Positions 1 through 11,324 are shown, counted from the first letter of the stretch. The stretch: 64,000 nt of DNA from Adiantum capillus-veneris (GCA_014529385.2 CM043953.1:108570549-108634548); one strand, 5' to 3'. Notes: generated by a model not told the origin, from the letters alone. Numbers and translations: made by a program.

Positions 1-140
1 GTGTCTGGGCATGCACGGTCTACAAACAGACTCACAAAAGTGTCAGAACACTTCCTATTCTAGATTGATTTGACTGAACTGAACCCTGGTCATGCTGTAG
101 CTTGTCCATGGACACATAGAGTTGGATGTGTCACGTGACA
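1..140 (-). mobile_element. Element A, 3' LTR start (truncated by the window edge)
   Basis: On the minus strand a purine-rich tract (complement of 141-155) is followed at 140 by TGTCACGTGACA, the usual layout of polypurine tract then 3' LTR. The segment is clearly similar, though diverged, to 62215-62341, the end of a solo LTR. It is read as the 3' LTR of the element whose 5' LTR lies at 11338-~12407. The pairing is inferred, because the non-overlapping parts of the two LTRs cannot be compared inside the window. Confidence 0.5.
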
Positions 141-1138
141 TCCCCTCCTTTTCAAAGTGAGGTACTGGTACCGAACTGTATGGCGCCGAGGGAGATCGCC
201 AATAACATCCGACATCCTGGAAAGGACTCTTCGCCGGCCCACTCTGATGCGTGGGTCATTCGATACTTGAACTTCATAACATGAACATACCCATTCCATG
301 TAAAGTGATCCCATGTAAAGTGACTGGAAAAGATCTTGTCTTCTCTAAAGACTGTGCATTCAATGTAGATGAACATAGAGACGGAGTGCCAAACCGTTCA
401 TCAAACACATGCAAACAATGAGATCGAATCTTTTCTTTCTGATCTAAATGAATCAACTGTGGCAATTCACAACGCAAATGCCTATGCTTAGTGCTCAAAC
501 TTTCTTGTGCTCTTTCTACGACTTTGTCATGCCGAGGAAGAGACATGGAATGAGACTTCCTTGGATGTATACTTTGCAGTTTTCCATGAACAATCGGCAT
601 ACATCCGTGCTCATTCATGAGTGAAACGTGCTCAACATTCAATATGTCATGCCTAGAAAAAGGGATCACGTAAAGACGCTCACTAAAATATAGGAAATGA
701 TCACGAATGAAACACTTGAACAATGTGTGCTAACTAATCATGCGAACACATAGTACTTCCTGTGGGGGTTCATTGGACCTAGGCTCGAGAGCCAAGATCG
801 GTTCTTCGGGATCTATCGAATCTTCCTGTGGGGGCTCTGTGGACCTCGACTCGAGAGCCAAGATCGGTTCTTCATGATTGATCGAATCTCCAATGAGGTT
901 AGCTTCACTAGAGAAAGTATCAACTAACACATCATCCTTGTGAACAATCACATCATCTTCATGCAAATCATCATGCTTATCCTTATCATCCAAATCATCA
1001 TGCTCATCATTATCATTCATATCATCATGCTCATCATTATCATGCAATTCATCATGCCAATCCCGTGTGTCATGCTTTGGAAAAGAAGAGACTGAGAGAG
1101 TCTCCTTCTCCCGATCCTTAGCAATCTGTGCCTGCATA
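141..1138 (-). pseudogene. Element A, 3' internal region with acidic D/H-rich ORF
   Basis: Two minus-strand open frames fill this stretch. The first (1137-730, 135 aa) has an aspartate/histidine-rich run built from repeats such as NDEHDD, then two near-identical copies of an EEPILALE motif followed by PPQE. The second (723-274, 149 aa) is Cys/His-containing with no recognised motif. Neither resembles gag or pol. Both end just before the proposed polypurine tract at 141-155, and upstream (higher coordinate) the region is cut by element B. I infer non-coding or lineage-specific internal sequence of a non-autonomous LTR element, and no function is assigned. Confidence 0.35.
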
Positions 1139-2641
1139 TGTCACAAACGGGAGCGCATAGCAATATAAAATATACTCGGATAAATAAAATTTATCACTTA
1201 ATATTGAAGCTAGAGGGTATAGAGAGAAATAGATAGAGAGAGAGAGATAAAGTAAGAAGATCGATACAGTACTGGGGACCAGAAGATGGGCTGGTCCCCC
1301 CCCCCCCGAAATAGTAACTTTATTACTGAGGAGAAGTATATACAAGCACTTGAACCGAATGTATTACCACGTTCGTTCTAGAATAAGACTTGATGGTTCC
1401 TGGAAGCCTTAACTTCCGATTCCTAGGGCAAAACCCTATTCCAAGGAACTTCCGTTCCTTATTCCAAATCCTTGAGAACCAAGGTTCTCGCCTCTGGATC
1501 TCACCTTCCAGACTCAGGGCATGACATCCCTGCAACTCTTTTCTAACTCTGTTTCTAGAGTCCTCTTCCTGCAGATTAACTCCGCTTTCCTGGACACGAA
1601 GTCCTTCCCTTGGGAATTTCAACTTTTGGATCACATCTCGAGAGTCTACCTCTCTTCGATCCGTGGATCTGCTTCCCAAACTTGGGTACGAAACCCTTGG
1701 GCTGATCTGGCTCTAGTTCCTCAGAGCGCTTTTCTTGTGCAGAGGCTCATGCCTTCCTCTGCTCCTACTCCCTCACGAAGTGGAAGTACACCTGCAATCA
1801 AATACTCAGAGATCATAACATGAAAATCGTTACCTTCAAAGTCTCGATGCTCGAAACGCAACTCGGTTCTCGAAAAACAAGTCCCCGGAAGAGATCTCTA
1901 CATAGAAAATCCTCTCTTCCAATCTTACACACAGAAGAGGTGTGTTCTCGAGTTCCTTCTCGTAAATCAGCCTCGTCTACGAGGTCTACGACGTTTATGG
2001 GCTGAAAACAGAGAAAAACAGCAACTTCTCGCGATGGAAACATGCTCCGTAGGCACTTCTTCGCGAGGGAACTCGAGCACTGAGTCTTAGCGACATCTGG
2101 TACACTTGGGGCAGCCATGGGCATCACCGGCAACGTCTTCTTTACGGCTGAAATCTCCAGCAGCATCTCCTCCTTGCAAAGACTGGTCTTCCTCTCTGAG
2201 TAAGGGCATGTGATGCTTTTATAGCTCCTAGCCACAGGCACGAATAGCTGCTAGCGTAGAGATCGCGGCCGTTTTTTTTTTTTTTTTCAAAAGATTTTTT
2301 TTTTCGTTTTTTTTTTTCCGCTGCTCTGACAGAAAAAGAGAGAGAGAAAACGCTGGCTGATCTGTTGCCTTATTTATCAGATGGCTGTCCACTTATTAAG
2401 TGGACGGTCGGTCACCTTTAAAAATGGTATGAATCTGTCCAAAAACTCAATAAAACCTTATAAGTTAAAAACAATGCTTTCACAGCACTTCCCAGGCGTC
2501 CCTGGATGAAATCACATGCACAGTTGCAATGCAGACATAGACTTCCTCGCGAGAAAGCATCTTCTTTCCTGAAAGGCAATCCCACTTTCTCAAAAAGCAT
2601 CTGTTTTTCCTTAAAGTTTCCTGTAAACCTATCTTCATTCA
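1139..2641 (-). repeat. Element B 3' LTR
   Basis: About 1.5 kb, repeated at 9296-10743. It contains a C-run (1297-1308), a GA-rich patch and T-runs at 2272-2320, which differ in length between the copies. Open frames inside it on both strands occur in both copies and look like chance translations of LTR sequence. Confidence 0.8.
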
Positions 2642-2651
2642 AGTGCTTGCT

Positions 2652-2780
2652 TTTTCCTTGTGCACAATTCTAACACAATTCGGAATTTCCTCCCGACTAT
2701 GGATATTCCCTTTCCGATGCACCCGTCACCCACCTTGTGACGCATCAGGAATACCCATCACCTAGTCCTTTCCTACCGAA
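2652..2780 (-). other. Element B internal sequence next to its 3' LTR
   Basis: The pyrimidine-rich bases just beyond the LTR copy (ttttccttg on the plus strand) are the polypurine tract of the minus-strand element. The rest is non-coding. The phrase about gatgc, cacc and gacgcatcag here recurs at 5983-6090 beyond element C, consistent with interrupted element B interior. Confidence 0.45.
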
Positions 2781-2785
2781 CTTAC
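2781..2785. repeat. Target-site duplication of element C (left)
   Basis: CTTAC, repeated at 5953-5957 immediately outside the other LTR. Confidence 0.9.
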
Positions 2786-3543
2786 TGTCACAAATGCTGG
2801 CACCACGTGCCAATAGAAAAGAACAGACTGAACAGACTTTTAGCACTTCAATAACAACTGAACTGAAAGAGAGAGACGACACGCGACACGGAGTGGCGGA
2901 ATTCCACCCCAGAGAGTATTGGCTCCAAACCTTGGCGCCCCTTTCGGTATTTCTTTATATTGCATCATCAAAGTACAAGCCGGTACTCCAAACTCTGCAC
3001 CTTCTCCAGGAAGCATGCCAGAGAATGAGCCCTAGCCTCATATTTAAAGGCCCTTGGCCTGAAAAGCAGTTATAGTAAAAAGCCTTTAAAACTCAAAAGC
3101 TTCTGGTCCAAAAAGCAGTTTACATGAAAAACTCAAAAGCTTATGGTCCAAAAAGCAATGCCAAAAGCTGCCAGCGTAATTTACGGAAATCCGTACAGCC
3201 TGCCACGTCATCATGTCAGCGCAATTTTCGGAATTTGTCTGTTGCCTTAGGGTTAGGGTTAGGGTTTTTGGCAGAAATTAGGGTTTGCAGGTTTTAGGGT
3301 TAGGGTTTTCAGAATTAGGGTTTGCAGCAATTAGGGTTTCTGGCAGAAATTAGGGTTTGCAGGTTTTAGGGTTAGGGTTTCCAGAATTAGGGTTTCAGCA
3401 ATGAGGGTTAGGGTTTTTCTGCACTCGGGCAACCACGTCATCACTTTGTGACACTTCCTCTGTTGCTTGTTCTTCTTAGGGTTTAGGCCCCTCGGCCGGT
3501 AGCTCCGTTCTTTAGTAGGTCGACACGTCAGCAATTTGTCACA
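2786..3543 (-). repeat. Element C 3' LTR
   Basis: 758 bp. It contains the phrase TTTAAAGGCCCTTGGCCT, shared by related LTRs at 58608-58921, and a block of telomere-like repeats (3246-3416). Confidence 0.9.
3246..3416. repeat. Degenerate telomere-like TTAGGG/TTTAGGG block inside an LTR
   Basis: Repeated TTAGGGTTAGGG and TTTAGGGTTAGGG cores alternate with short GCAGAAATT and TTTGCAGG spacers. The block lies wholly inside the LTR and recurs in the sister LTR (5653-5826), so it is part of the element and not a chromosome end. Confidence 0.85.
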
Positions 3544-3580
3544 TCTCCCCTTCTTGAAAGAGAGTAATCGTCCGCGATTA
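3544..3580 (-). promoter_or_regulatory. Element C polypurine tract with adjoining hairpin
   Basis: The complement of 3544-3558 is the purine tract AAGAAGGGGAGA that should prime plus-strand DNA at the 3' LTR. Directly inside it, GTAATCG and CGATTAC face each other (about 3557-3578). The same pairing recurs beside LTR ends near 58494, 58945 and 63030. Confidence 0.7.
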
Positions 3581-4590
3581 CAGCATATCTGCAAAACAAC
3601 TCAAGTTAGTTCAAAAATTTCCGAGGGTCATTCTGAGGCACAATCAATTTGCTCTTTTTATTAAGGAGTTAGCTTCTCCTTTCTGCTCTTTTGATCAAGG
3701 AGTTAGCTGCTCCTATCGGCTGTTTTGATCAAGGAGTTAGCTTCTCCTTTCGTCCAGATCGGAACTCTTGATATTCCGGCGTAGTAAAATTAGCCATCAC
3801 ACCCAGACCGTACTGATCTTCCTCGGGTGTCTTGATGCACTAAAATTACATACCCAGGCAATCTCATCCAATTAGGAATATTCAATGGTTGGCACATCAC
3901 AATGCAACACAAATGCTCACATATGTATGTTACAAGACATAGAAACATAAAGCCGCCGATGAACACTCCTCCCGCATAACCTAACAAGGTCCGGGCCGGG
4001 AGAGATTCAACGACTCCCTCATCACTCCTCCCGCATAACCTAAAAAGGTCCGAGCCAGGAGATAGAGGCCTTTTACAACCGTTTAAACGCCCCCCAGACC
4101 GCAGCCTGCGTCGTTTGGAGGTGCTGAGAGTAACCATTGCTCAGATTTCTTAATACTCCTCCCGCATAACCATCCACGTTCGGGCCGGGAGTCACAACAA
4201 CAATTATTTTACAAGCATACAACTAAACGCTCCCTAGGCATCGGCCTGCGTCGTTCAGAGGTTTTCAAACATACAACGAAACGCTCCCCAGGCATCGGCC
4301 TGCGTCGTTCCGAGGTTCAAACAATACCAAAACAGTATTTCTCACTTCTCCACCCAGGAGTAAAATCACCAATCATTCAAACCAGTATCAAACCAGAGTC
4401 AAACAATTCAAATCGGCACCAAAACAAGTTCAAAACAGATACCATCCATTTCAAACAAATTCCAAACAGGATCACCAAACAAGCTCAAACAGAACTCAAA
4501 CTTAAAAAGCAATCTCGACATCAATCGAGCTCGAAAAGTCGACTGACTTTCCATCCTGAAACCTGCACCAAAAATTAGGGTTAGGTTCAT

Positions 4591-4922
4591 TCTATAAGGT
4601 CATAGCCGAGCACAGCATGGTCCATCAGCTCTTGGACAAACAGTGTTTCTTTGGCAGCGATAGTAGTCCCAAGATAGCAATCGCACTCGGTCTCCAAGTT
4701 CATCTGCTCGTGAAGAGACATCTACTGGAAGATGTCGAGAAACTTCAAGTTATAATCTGCTAGGGTTTCCATGGCAAGCATTTCAGGATACCCCACTCTG
4801 CCAAAAGTTGCACTCCGAAGGAAGATGTCAGAAACCATATAACTTCGGGCAAAAAATTTCTTGAAAGCTTGCCAAGTACTTGGAGTATGCTGCTTGGTAG
4901 CTGTAGACGTCAACATCTGCAT
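4591..4922 (-). pseudogene. gag-like remnant in element C
   Basis: The minus-strand frame 4922-4722 (66 aa) contains TWQAFKKFFARSY about residues 16-28 and ETLADYNLKFL about residues 51-61. Their spacing and pattern resemble the capsid part of Ty3/gypsy Gag (W..F...F then a polar stretch and a Y..KF motif). It ends in a stop, and a second short frame (MSLHEQMN onward) follows to about 4591. No zinc knuckle, protease or polymerase follows. This is a truncated gag, judged by pattern only. The rest of the interior (3790-4590) shows only repeats and non-coding sequence. Confidence 0.45.
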
Positions 4923-5171
4923 GGCACTGCTTATGAAAAAAAACAGTGACTTGAAACAAATCTGGATCCTTCTCTTGCAAGTGATCTTAATTGGCTTATG
5001 CCCTGTAAGACACTGCGGTGAAGACGGGAGCGCGCCCGATGCGCGATGAAGTAAGGGTGGGGGTGGCTAATAAGTCCGGGTTGGAGGGCGAAGATACCTC
5101 GAATCAAATTTTAATAGCTCTGTCTGCTCTTTTGTAGGACTGGTATGCTTTTAGAAAAGCACATGCCTGAT

Positions 5172-5183
5172 GCTCTGATACCA
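5172..5183 (-). other. Primer-binding site of element C
   Basis: The minus strand reads TGGTATCAGAGC one base after the LTR end at 5185, complementary to the initiator tRNA-Met 3' end. The same 12-mer serves elements A, B and the copia element. Confidence 0.9.
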
Positions 5184-5184
5184 C

Positions 5185-5952
5185 TGTCACAAATGCGGGC
5201 ACCTCGTGCCAATAGAAAAGAACAGACTGAACAGACTTTTAGCACTTCAATAACAACTGAACTGAAAGAGAGACGACACGCGACACGGAGTGGCGGAATT
5301 CCACCCCAGAGAGTATTGGCCCCAAACCTTGGCGCCCCTTTCGGTATTTCTTTATATTGCATCATCAAAGTACAAGCCGGTACTCCAAACTCTGCACCTT
5401 CTCAAGGAAGCATGCCAGAGAATGAGCCCTAGCCTCATATTTAAAGGCCCTTGGCCTGAAAAGCTGTTATAGTAAAAAGCCTTTAAAACTCAAAAGCTTC
5501 TGGTCCAAAAAGCAATTTACATGAAAAACTTTCAAACTCAAAAGCTTATGGTCCAAAAAGCAATGCCAAAAGCTGCCAGCGTAATTTACGGAAATCCGTA
5601 CAGCCTGCCACGTCATAATGTCAGCGCAATTTTCGGAATTTGTCTGTTGCCTTAGGGTTAGGGTTAGGGTTTTTGGCAGAAATTAGGGTTTGCAGGTTTT
5701 AGGGTTAGGGTTTGCAGCAATTAGGGTTTCTGGCAGAAATTAGGGTTTGCAGGTTTTAGGGTTAGGGTTTCCAGAATTAGGGTTTCAGCAATGAGGGTTT
5801 CTGGCAGAAATTAGGGTTAGGGTTTTTCTGCACTCGGGCAACCACGTCATCACTCTGTGACACTTCCTCTGTTGCTTGTTCTTCTTAGGGTTTAGGCCCC
5901 TCGGCCGATAGCTCTGTTCTTTAGTAGGTCGACACATCAGCAATTTGTCACA
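5185..5952 (-). repeat. Element C 5' LTR
   Basis: 768 bp. It matches 2786-3543 except for point changes, a short insertion near 5531 and rearrangement of the telomere-like block. Confidence 0.9.
5653..5826. repeat. Telomere-like block in the second LTR of element C
   Basis: Same composition as 3246-3416, but one spacer/repeat unit is missing near 5706 and an extra GGTTTCTGGCAGAAATT unit is present near 5798. The block has therefore changed by unit gain and loss since insertion. Confidence 0.8.
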
Positions 5953-5957
5953 CTTAC

Positions 5958-8700
5958 GGTACAATCTCCTTCACGATGCTCTATGTCACCCATCCTATGA
6001 CGCATAAGAGATGTCCGTTCCCGGATGGTCGGATACTTCTTTCCGATGCTCCCTGTCATCCATCCGATGTGACGCATCAGAAGTACCTGTTCCTGGTGGC
6101 CTTACAGATATTCCAGTTCTCCGTGTTCCCGTCATTACTTTAAATGATGCACTAGGAATACTCTGTACTCGGATGTCTCCAGTGAGAAAAGCCCTCTCAC
6201 TTAAAATTCCAATAATTCATTTAGAATTATTTTTCCTTGGTGTTCCAAGTGAGAAAACCCTCTCACTTATAAATCCAATAATTCATTTAGAATTATTTTT
6301 CTGTAAGATAAAGCCAATTTAGCAACATCCCTCTCACTTATAAACAGTTGTCCTCAACTGTAGAGGTCCAACTGAACTGCCGGGGAGAAACCGGAAAGAT
6401 TCCAAATCTAGCTCAATGGTGAGTTGAGCTAGTCCTTTCTCAAAAGAGAACTTAATTAAACAAAAATTCAATCATTCAATACTTACCTTACCGGTTCATG
6501 TCTTTCCTCTAGGACCTCAAGGATATCCTTCACCTTTCATTGAAGTTACGAGCCATGTAAGAACTCGTCATTCGCGTCTTTCCAACAGATTGGAAGTTTC
6601 CTCATCCGAGAATCTGTTAACTCAATTCCACCTTCCCAATTCCGAGAAGAATAAACCTCCTAGAAATCAATCTAGGTCTATGTCCTTGCGCATAACCTTG
6701 CGCTATTAGTCCTGAGGATATTAAACCTCTTGTGTCCTCCCGCATAGGGCATGTCGAGAGCATTAAGCTCATGTGAATCTTCCTATGGCAGAACAAGTGT
6801 GTCATCTTACCAAAGTAAGTTCTTATTCCGGGCCTTTGCTTTGGGTAGGCCAATTGTTCTAATCCAAAGTTTCCTTATCTAAGACTCTGTTAACTTGATT
6901 CTGTCTTCTCAAATTCGAGAAGAATAATCTTCCTAGAAATCAATCTAGGTATTTGTCCTTGCACATAATCCTACGCTGTTAGTCCAGAGGGTATTAAACC
7001 TCTTGTGTCCTCCCACATAGGGGATGCCCAAGTCATAGAGCATTAAGTTCGATGTCTTTCTTCCACAATTTGCGATCACCTTAGAGAAGGTTCTTGTTCC
7101 AGGCCGTCGCTCAACGTAGGTGGACGGTTCCAGTCCGAAGATTCCTTGTGCATGACAGCACTTCCTTCCAATCGTTTCCTCCTGCAAGTTATTACCACCA
7201 ACAGTGATTTCCCGACGCCCATTAGCGTCTCTTCCTTACAAAATCATGAAAAAATGATTTACCTTGCGAGCATCAATGACGATTTGCAAAACCTCAGGCA
7301 GATAGGATTCTAGCCATAGCATTTTCTGAATGTACGTTCAAACCCGGTTCACAATAGAGCGAACCCTCTTTGATTCTCAGGGATATTCTTCCATTTGTAA
7401 TTCTTACCATTTTGAAACGGTTGGAGAATTATATTCTTACGAACAAAATAGTTCAAATTTATTCCAGCAGCGTGTAAATGCTACTTGACATGCTCATGAA
7501 GAAACATATACTGCAACCAAAAGTTGCTACTGTAATGGTAAAAGCACATAGCGTACTCAATGATCAACGACCATCGAAAAACCTCTTCTCCGTAGAGAAA
7601 CTCAAATTCCTTCTACCAAACACATCTCAAATAGAGATTCTCGTGTCGGAATATTCTTGCGCGCAAAAAGGCGCTCAAGAGAGTATAACAAACTCTTGTC
7701 CAATTCCTTGGCATAGGTCTGCATCTTCGTGTGTTATCCATGTACTCAAAAGTGTACATAATTCTTAAGCTGTGTTAAAGTTTCGGTGAACCTAGAAATT
7801 ACCTTCCCTTCGTAAGATCCTTAGAGCGAAGACGCTCAACTTGATGATCACTTGGCTCGATCTTAGAGCAAAACTCGCTCATCAAATAATCTAGGATTTT
7901 AATCCTTGGATTCCTCAAGCACAGGCCGTAGTCGTCGCTTGTTCCTTCCCTCCTAAAGAGAGTGTTCATTCACTTGTGCAAAAAGCACTACCATATCTTC
8001 CCTTACCGTGTAGGGGGTGTGGGCTTAAAGAGAATTCAAGCTTCTTGAAAGATTTTCTTTGCTTGAAAGCTTAGAATGGTTCCTTCATAATTTCCTACCC
8101 GCAGTAGCAAGTAATCTGTTCGAGAATTACCGGATACTAGATCAATAGTTGACCTTCCGGCTAGTTAAGCAAACCAATTCATCTCAGAAAACAATGTTTC
8201 AGTTTGATTCTGCTCTCATAAACACTCGAGAGTGGTAGTCCCGGTTAGACATAACCATATCTTGTGCAAAAGAGCAAACAAGCAGAATGCACTTTATGAT
8301 TTCCTCAAAGATGTAACTTTGATTGAAAACCTGCCCTCTCACTTAAAGTTCAAGGGTCTTCTATTCAAGAACTCAGGAGTTAGATTGAATTCCCTTACTC
8401 CAAACTTTGTGTTCAATGATTCTTGTCCCACTACGGGGATTGGATTCTATGTACACTAAGGTGTACACTTTCAGCTTTTATTGTTGACTCTACCATCTGC
8501 TGCAAAGTATTTTGCAGACGCGTCTACAAAATTCGGGCAAAAGTCCTTTGTTGAATTTCTTCATCTTTCCTTCCTCAAAGAGGATCGAGAGTGGAGCTAC
8601 CTTGGCAAGAGTGAACCACTACATGCTTTGAATCACTCGTGTTCCTATTGGGTAAACCCATCCCAATCTTCTTGGATGCCTTCCTCAAAGTGTAGAGGAA
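5958..8700 (-). other. Element B interior without recognisable genes
   Basis: Long AT-rich internal sequence. Two similar blocks about 273 bp apart (near 6658-6753 and 6931-7026) share the CCTAGAAATCAATCTAGG palindrome followed by TGTCCTTGCNCATAA and AACCTCTTGTGTCCTCCC, so part of the interior is an old duplication. Scattered open frames on both strands have no recognisable motifs. No protease, reverse transcriptase, RNase H or integrase signature was found here. Confidence 0.5.
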
Positions 8701-9087
8701 AAAAATTTGTCGAAAAATTCAGCCTTGAATTGAATCAAAGTCTTGTTGTAAGTTCCTTGCAGAGCTTTGGTATACCACCAAGTACCTGCAATCCCCTTGA
8801 GGTGTTTAATCACATGCCTCATCTTCGACGCTTCTCAGAAATTGCCGTTTGCAAAGGCAACTTCAAACCTGTCGAATGAAAGCGATAGCTTTTGGGGCAT
8901 CTTCCGTTACGTCAAAAGTATCAAACTTGACCAGAGTGTTCTGAGGTCTAAAGACCTTCTTCATATCCTTCCCGAAATGACGGGATTTCATGGCTATAGT
9001 TCTGGATTGACGTTCATGGATATTTTCTGGATTCTGAAGGATCTCGAGCATTCCGCTCCTTGGATTCTCTAGGTTCTTGAGCATCAT
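8701..9087 (-). pseudogene. Ty3/gypsy gag remnant of element B
   Basis: The frame 9087-8863 (74 aa) ends with KFDTFDVTEDAPKAIAFIRQV. In the next frame, from about 8875 to 8735, the reading continues as a typical gypsy capsid segment containing HLKGIAGTWW and FKAEFFDKFF. The order (F-x-G/D region, RQ helix, L.G.A..WW, W/F..F...F) is the Retrotrans_gag pattern. A small frameshift near 8876 and a stop near 8733 break it, and beyond that the reading decays. The position, about 200-600 bases downstream of the primer-binding site, fits gag. This identifies element B as Ty3/gypsy-like by pattern only. Confidence 0.65.
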
Positions 9088-9282
9088 GCTCTTGTCGCCT
9101 TCTCAGAGAATCCCAAGTCTTATGTCTGACTTCTTGCATAGAGAGAAAAAAATTTCCAACTCTGCGAGCTTTTCCTTGTAGGACTTAGGGTTCCGCTTGC
9201 TTACTTCTCTCTTGGCTTGTCATGGCTTCTTCCCGTATCTTCCCAGAGTCATCCTCCTTTATACAGAAAGAGAGAAGACCAT

Positions 9283-9294
9283 GCTCTGATACCA
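9283..9294 (-). other. Primer-binding site of element B
   Basis: The minus strand reads TGGTATCAGAGC, one base inside the 5' LTR end at 9296. Confidence 0.9.
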
Positions 9295-9295
9295 C

Positions 9296-10743
9296 TGTCA
9301 CAAACGGGAGCGCATAGCAATATAAAATATACTCAGATAAATAAAATTTATCACTTAATATTGAAGCTAGAGGGTATAGAGAGAAATAGATAGAGAGAGA
9401 GAGAGATAAAGTAAGAAGATCGACACAGTACTGGGACCAGAAGATGGGCTGGTCCCCCCCCCGTAATAGTATCTTTATTACTGAGGAGAAGTCTATACAA
9501 GCACTTGAACCGAACATATTACCACGTTCGTTCTAGAATAAGACTTGATGGTTCCTGGAAGCCTTAGCTTCCGATTCCTAGGGCAAAACCCTATTCCAAG
9601 GAACTTCCGTTCCTTATTCCAAATCCTTGAGAACCAAGGTTCTCGCCTCTGGATCTCACCTTCCAGACTCAGGGCATGACATCCCTGCAACTCTTTTCTA
9701 ACTCTGTTTCCAGAGTCCTCTTCCTGCAGATTAACTCCGCTTTCCTGGACACGAAGTCCTTCCCTTGGGAATTTCAACTTCTGGATCACATCTCGAGAGT
9801 CTACCTCTCTTCGATCTGTTGATCTGCTTCCCAAACTTGGGTACGAAACCCTTGGGCTGATCTGGCTCTAGTTCCTCAGAGCGCTTTTCTCGTGAAGAGG
9901 CTCATGCCTTCCTCTGCTCCTACTCCCTCACGAAGTGGAAGTACACCTACAATCAAATACTCAGAGATCATAACATGAAAATCGTGACCTTCAAAGTCTC
10001 GATGCTCGAAACGCAACTCGGTTCTCGAAAAACAATTCCCCGGAAGAGATCTCTACATAGAAAATCCTCTCTTCCAATCTTACACACAGAAGAGGTGTGT
10101 TCTCGAGTTCCTTCTCGTAAATCAGCCCCGTCTACGACGTTTATGGGCTGAAAACAGAGAAAAACTCGCGATGGAAACACGCTCCGTAGGCACTTCTTCG
10201 CGAGGGAACTCGCGCACTGAGTCTTTGCGACATCTGGTACACTTGGGGCAGCCATGGGCATCACCGGCAACGTCTTCTTTACGGCTGAAATCTGCAGCAG
10301 CATCTCCTCCTTGCAAAGATTGGTCTTCCTCTTTGAGAAAGGGCATGTGATGCTTTTATAGCTCCTAGCCACGGGCACAAATAGATGCTCGCGCAGAGAT
10401 CGCAGCCGTTTTTTTTTTTCCGCTGCTCTGCTTGAAAAAGAGAGAGAGAAAACGCTGGCTAATCTGTTGCCTTACTTATCAGACGGCTGTCCACTTATTA
10501 AGTGGGCGGTCGGTCACCTTTAAAAATGGTCTAAATCTGTCCAAAAACTCAATAAAACCTTATAAGTTAAAAACAATGCTTTCACAACACTTCCCAGGCG
10601 TCCCTGGATGCAATCACATGCACAGTTGCAATGCAGACATAGACTTCCTCGCGAGAAAGCATCTGCTTTTCCGAAAGGCAATCCCGCTTTCTCAAAAAGC
10701 ATCTGTTTTTTCTCAAAGTTTCCTCTGAACCCATCTTCATTCA
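9296..10743 (-). repeat. Element B 5' LTR
   Basis: Near-identical partner of 1139-2641. Differences are mostly point changes, a shorter C-run (9456-9464) and a shorter T-run (10410-10420). Confidence 0.8.
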
Positions 10744-11324
10744 AGTGCTTGCTGGGAAAAATTCTTCTTCGCCTATCTTATGCTCATCACCTCCAAGCGA
10801 AGTATCCATTCCGCTTCCAGTGGTGACCATCCACTGAAGTCTTGGGTTCTTAAGTTCACGAGGAACATGGGTTCTTGTGGGTCTTGGGTTCTTGTGGGTC
10901 TTGGGTTCTTGAGGGTCTTGGGTTCTTGGGGGTCTTGAGGTTCTTGGGTTCTTGAGGTTCTTGAGTTCTTGAGGTTCTTCTTTTAGCTTGCAATTTGTGT
11001 TAGAGAAGGATCTTCTCTTCACCCGAGTTATGCTCTTTTCCGCGGGCGCACCCTTGACGGCCTTGCGCTCACACCAAGCTTGCTTTTTCCCACCTCACGT
11101 TGATTGGCCGGCCGCTAAGTGCACGGTCTGCTCTCAATGAGTGAAAAGAGGCACAAGGGGAGGCTGGACAAGCCCTTCTTTCTTGGGTTTCCTGTCACTC
11201 TTCAAAAACACGATTAGGAATTGACACCCCAAAGAGGACTTGGGTTACATGCGATCGCAACAAGCAATTTTTTTTTTTGTGGTTCTTGTGGTTCTTTCCT
11301 TGAGTGATACAGAACACTGCCAAA
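10744..11324 (-). pseudogene. Element A, 5' internal region with Pro/Lys/Asn-rich repeat ORF
   Basis: The minus-strand frame 11022-10744 encodes about 93 aa: an N-terminal KRRSF start, a KNPRTxRP/TQDPQEPKTH-type repeat section, then TTGSGMDTSLGGDEHKIGEEEFF, running straight into the element B LTR at 10743. The repeat section is a minisatellite (about 10845-10980) whose units are variants of GGGTTCTTG(T/A)GGGTCTT. The frame is likely continued by the sequence on the far side of element B (1138 downward). No known domain is recognised. Confidence 0.35.
10845..10985. repeat. Minisatellite of GGGTTCTTGNGGGTCTT-like units
   Basis: Seven or more imperfect units of roughly 9 and 18 bases, degrading toward 10985. 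Confidence 0.8.

Larger units (their letters stand above)
2786..5952 (-). mobile_element. Element C: small non-autonomous LTR retrotransposon nested in element B
   Basis: A complete 3.17-kb element. LTRs at 2786-3543 and 5185-5952 read TGTGACAAATTG...TTTGTGACA on the minus strand. The flanks 2781-2785 and 5953-5957 are both CTTAC, a perfect 5-bp target duplication. The primer-binding site (tRNA-iMet type) is at 5183-5172 and the polypurine tract at 3558-3544. The 1.6-kb interior has no pol, only a short gag-like remnant and GC-rich repeats (3963-4200, containing CTCCCGCATAACC several times). The layout resembles the TR-GAG/LARD class of plant elements. LTRs are roughly 97% identical, so insertion was fairly recent. 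Confidence 0.9.
1139..10743 (-). mobile_element. Element B: Ty3/gypsy-like LTR retrotransposon, decayed
   Basis: Direct repeats 1139-2641 and 9296-10743 (about 97% alike by eye) bound an internal region. On the minus strand the 5' LTR ends TTTGTGACA at 9296 and is followed, after one base, by a primer-binding site (9294-9283) matching the 3' end of initiator tRNA-Met. Just inside lies a gypsy-type gag remnant. No protease, reverse transcriptase or integrase was recognised, so the element is deleted or non-autonomous. Its interior is split by element C. The outer LTR edge is uncertain: identity runs 10 bp past the expected CA (to 2651 and 10753), and no matching target-site duplication was seen. 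It sits inside element A. Confidence 0.75.

Noticed and set aside
1323-2241. Open frames on both strands in the element B LTR, repeated at 9493-10378
   Set aside because: They occur identically in both LTR copies, lack motifs and shift with LTR indels, so they are translations of LTR DNA.
3246-3416. Telomere or telomere-fusion site
   Set aside because: The block lies inside an LTR and recurs in its sister LTR, so it belongs to the element.
7478-8879. Plus-strand frames of 75-132 codons in the element B interior
   Set aside because: They lie opposite the gag remnant or in repeat-derived sequence, with no motif.
9283-9294. tRNA-Met gene fragment
   Set aside because: The 12-mer sits one base inside an LTR end, the normal position of a retrotransposon primer-binding site.
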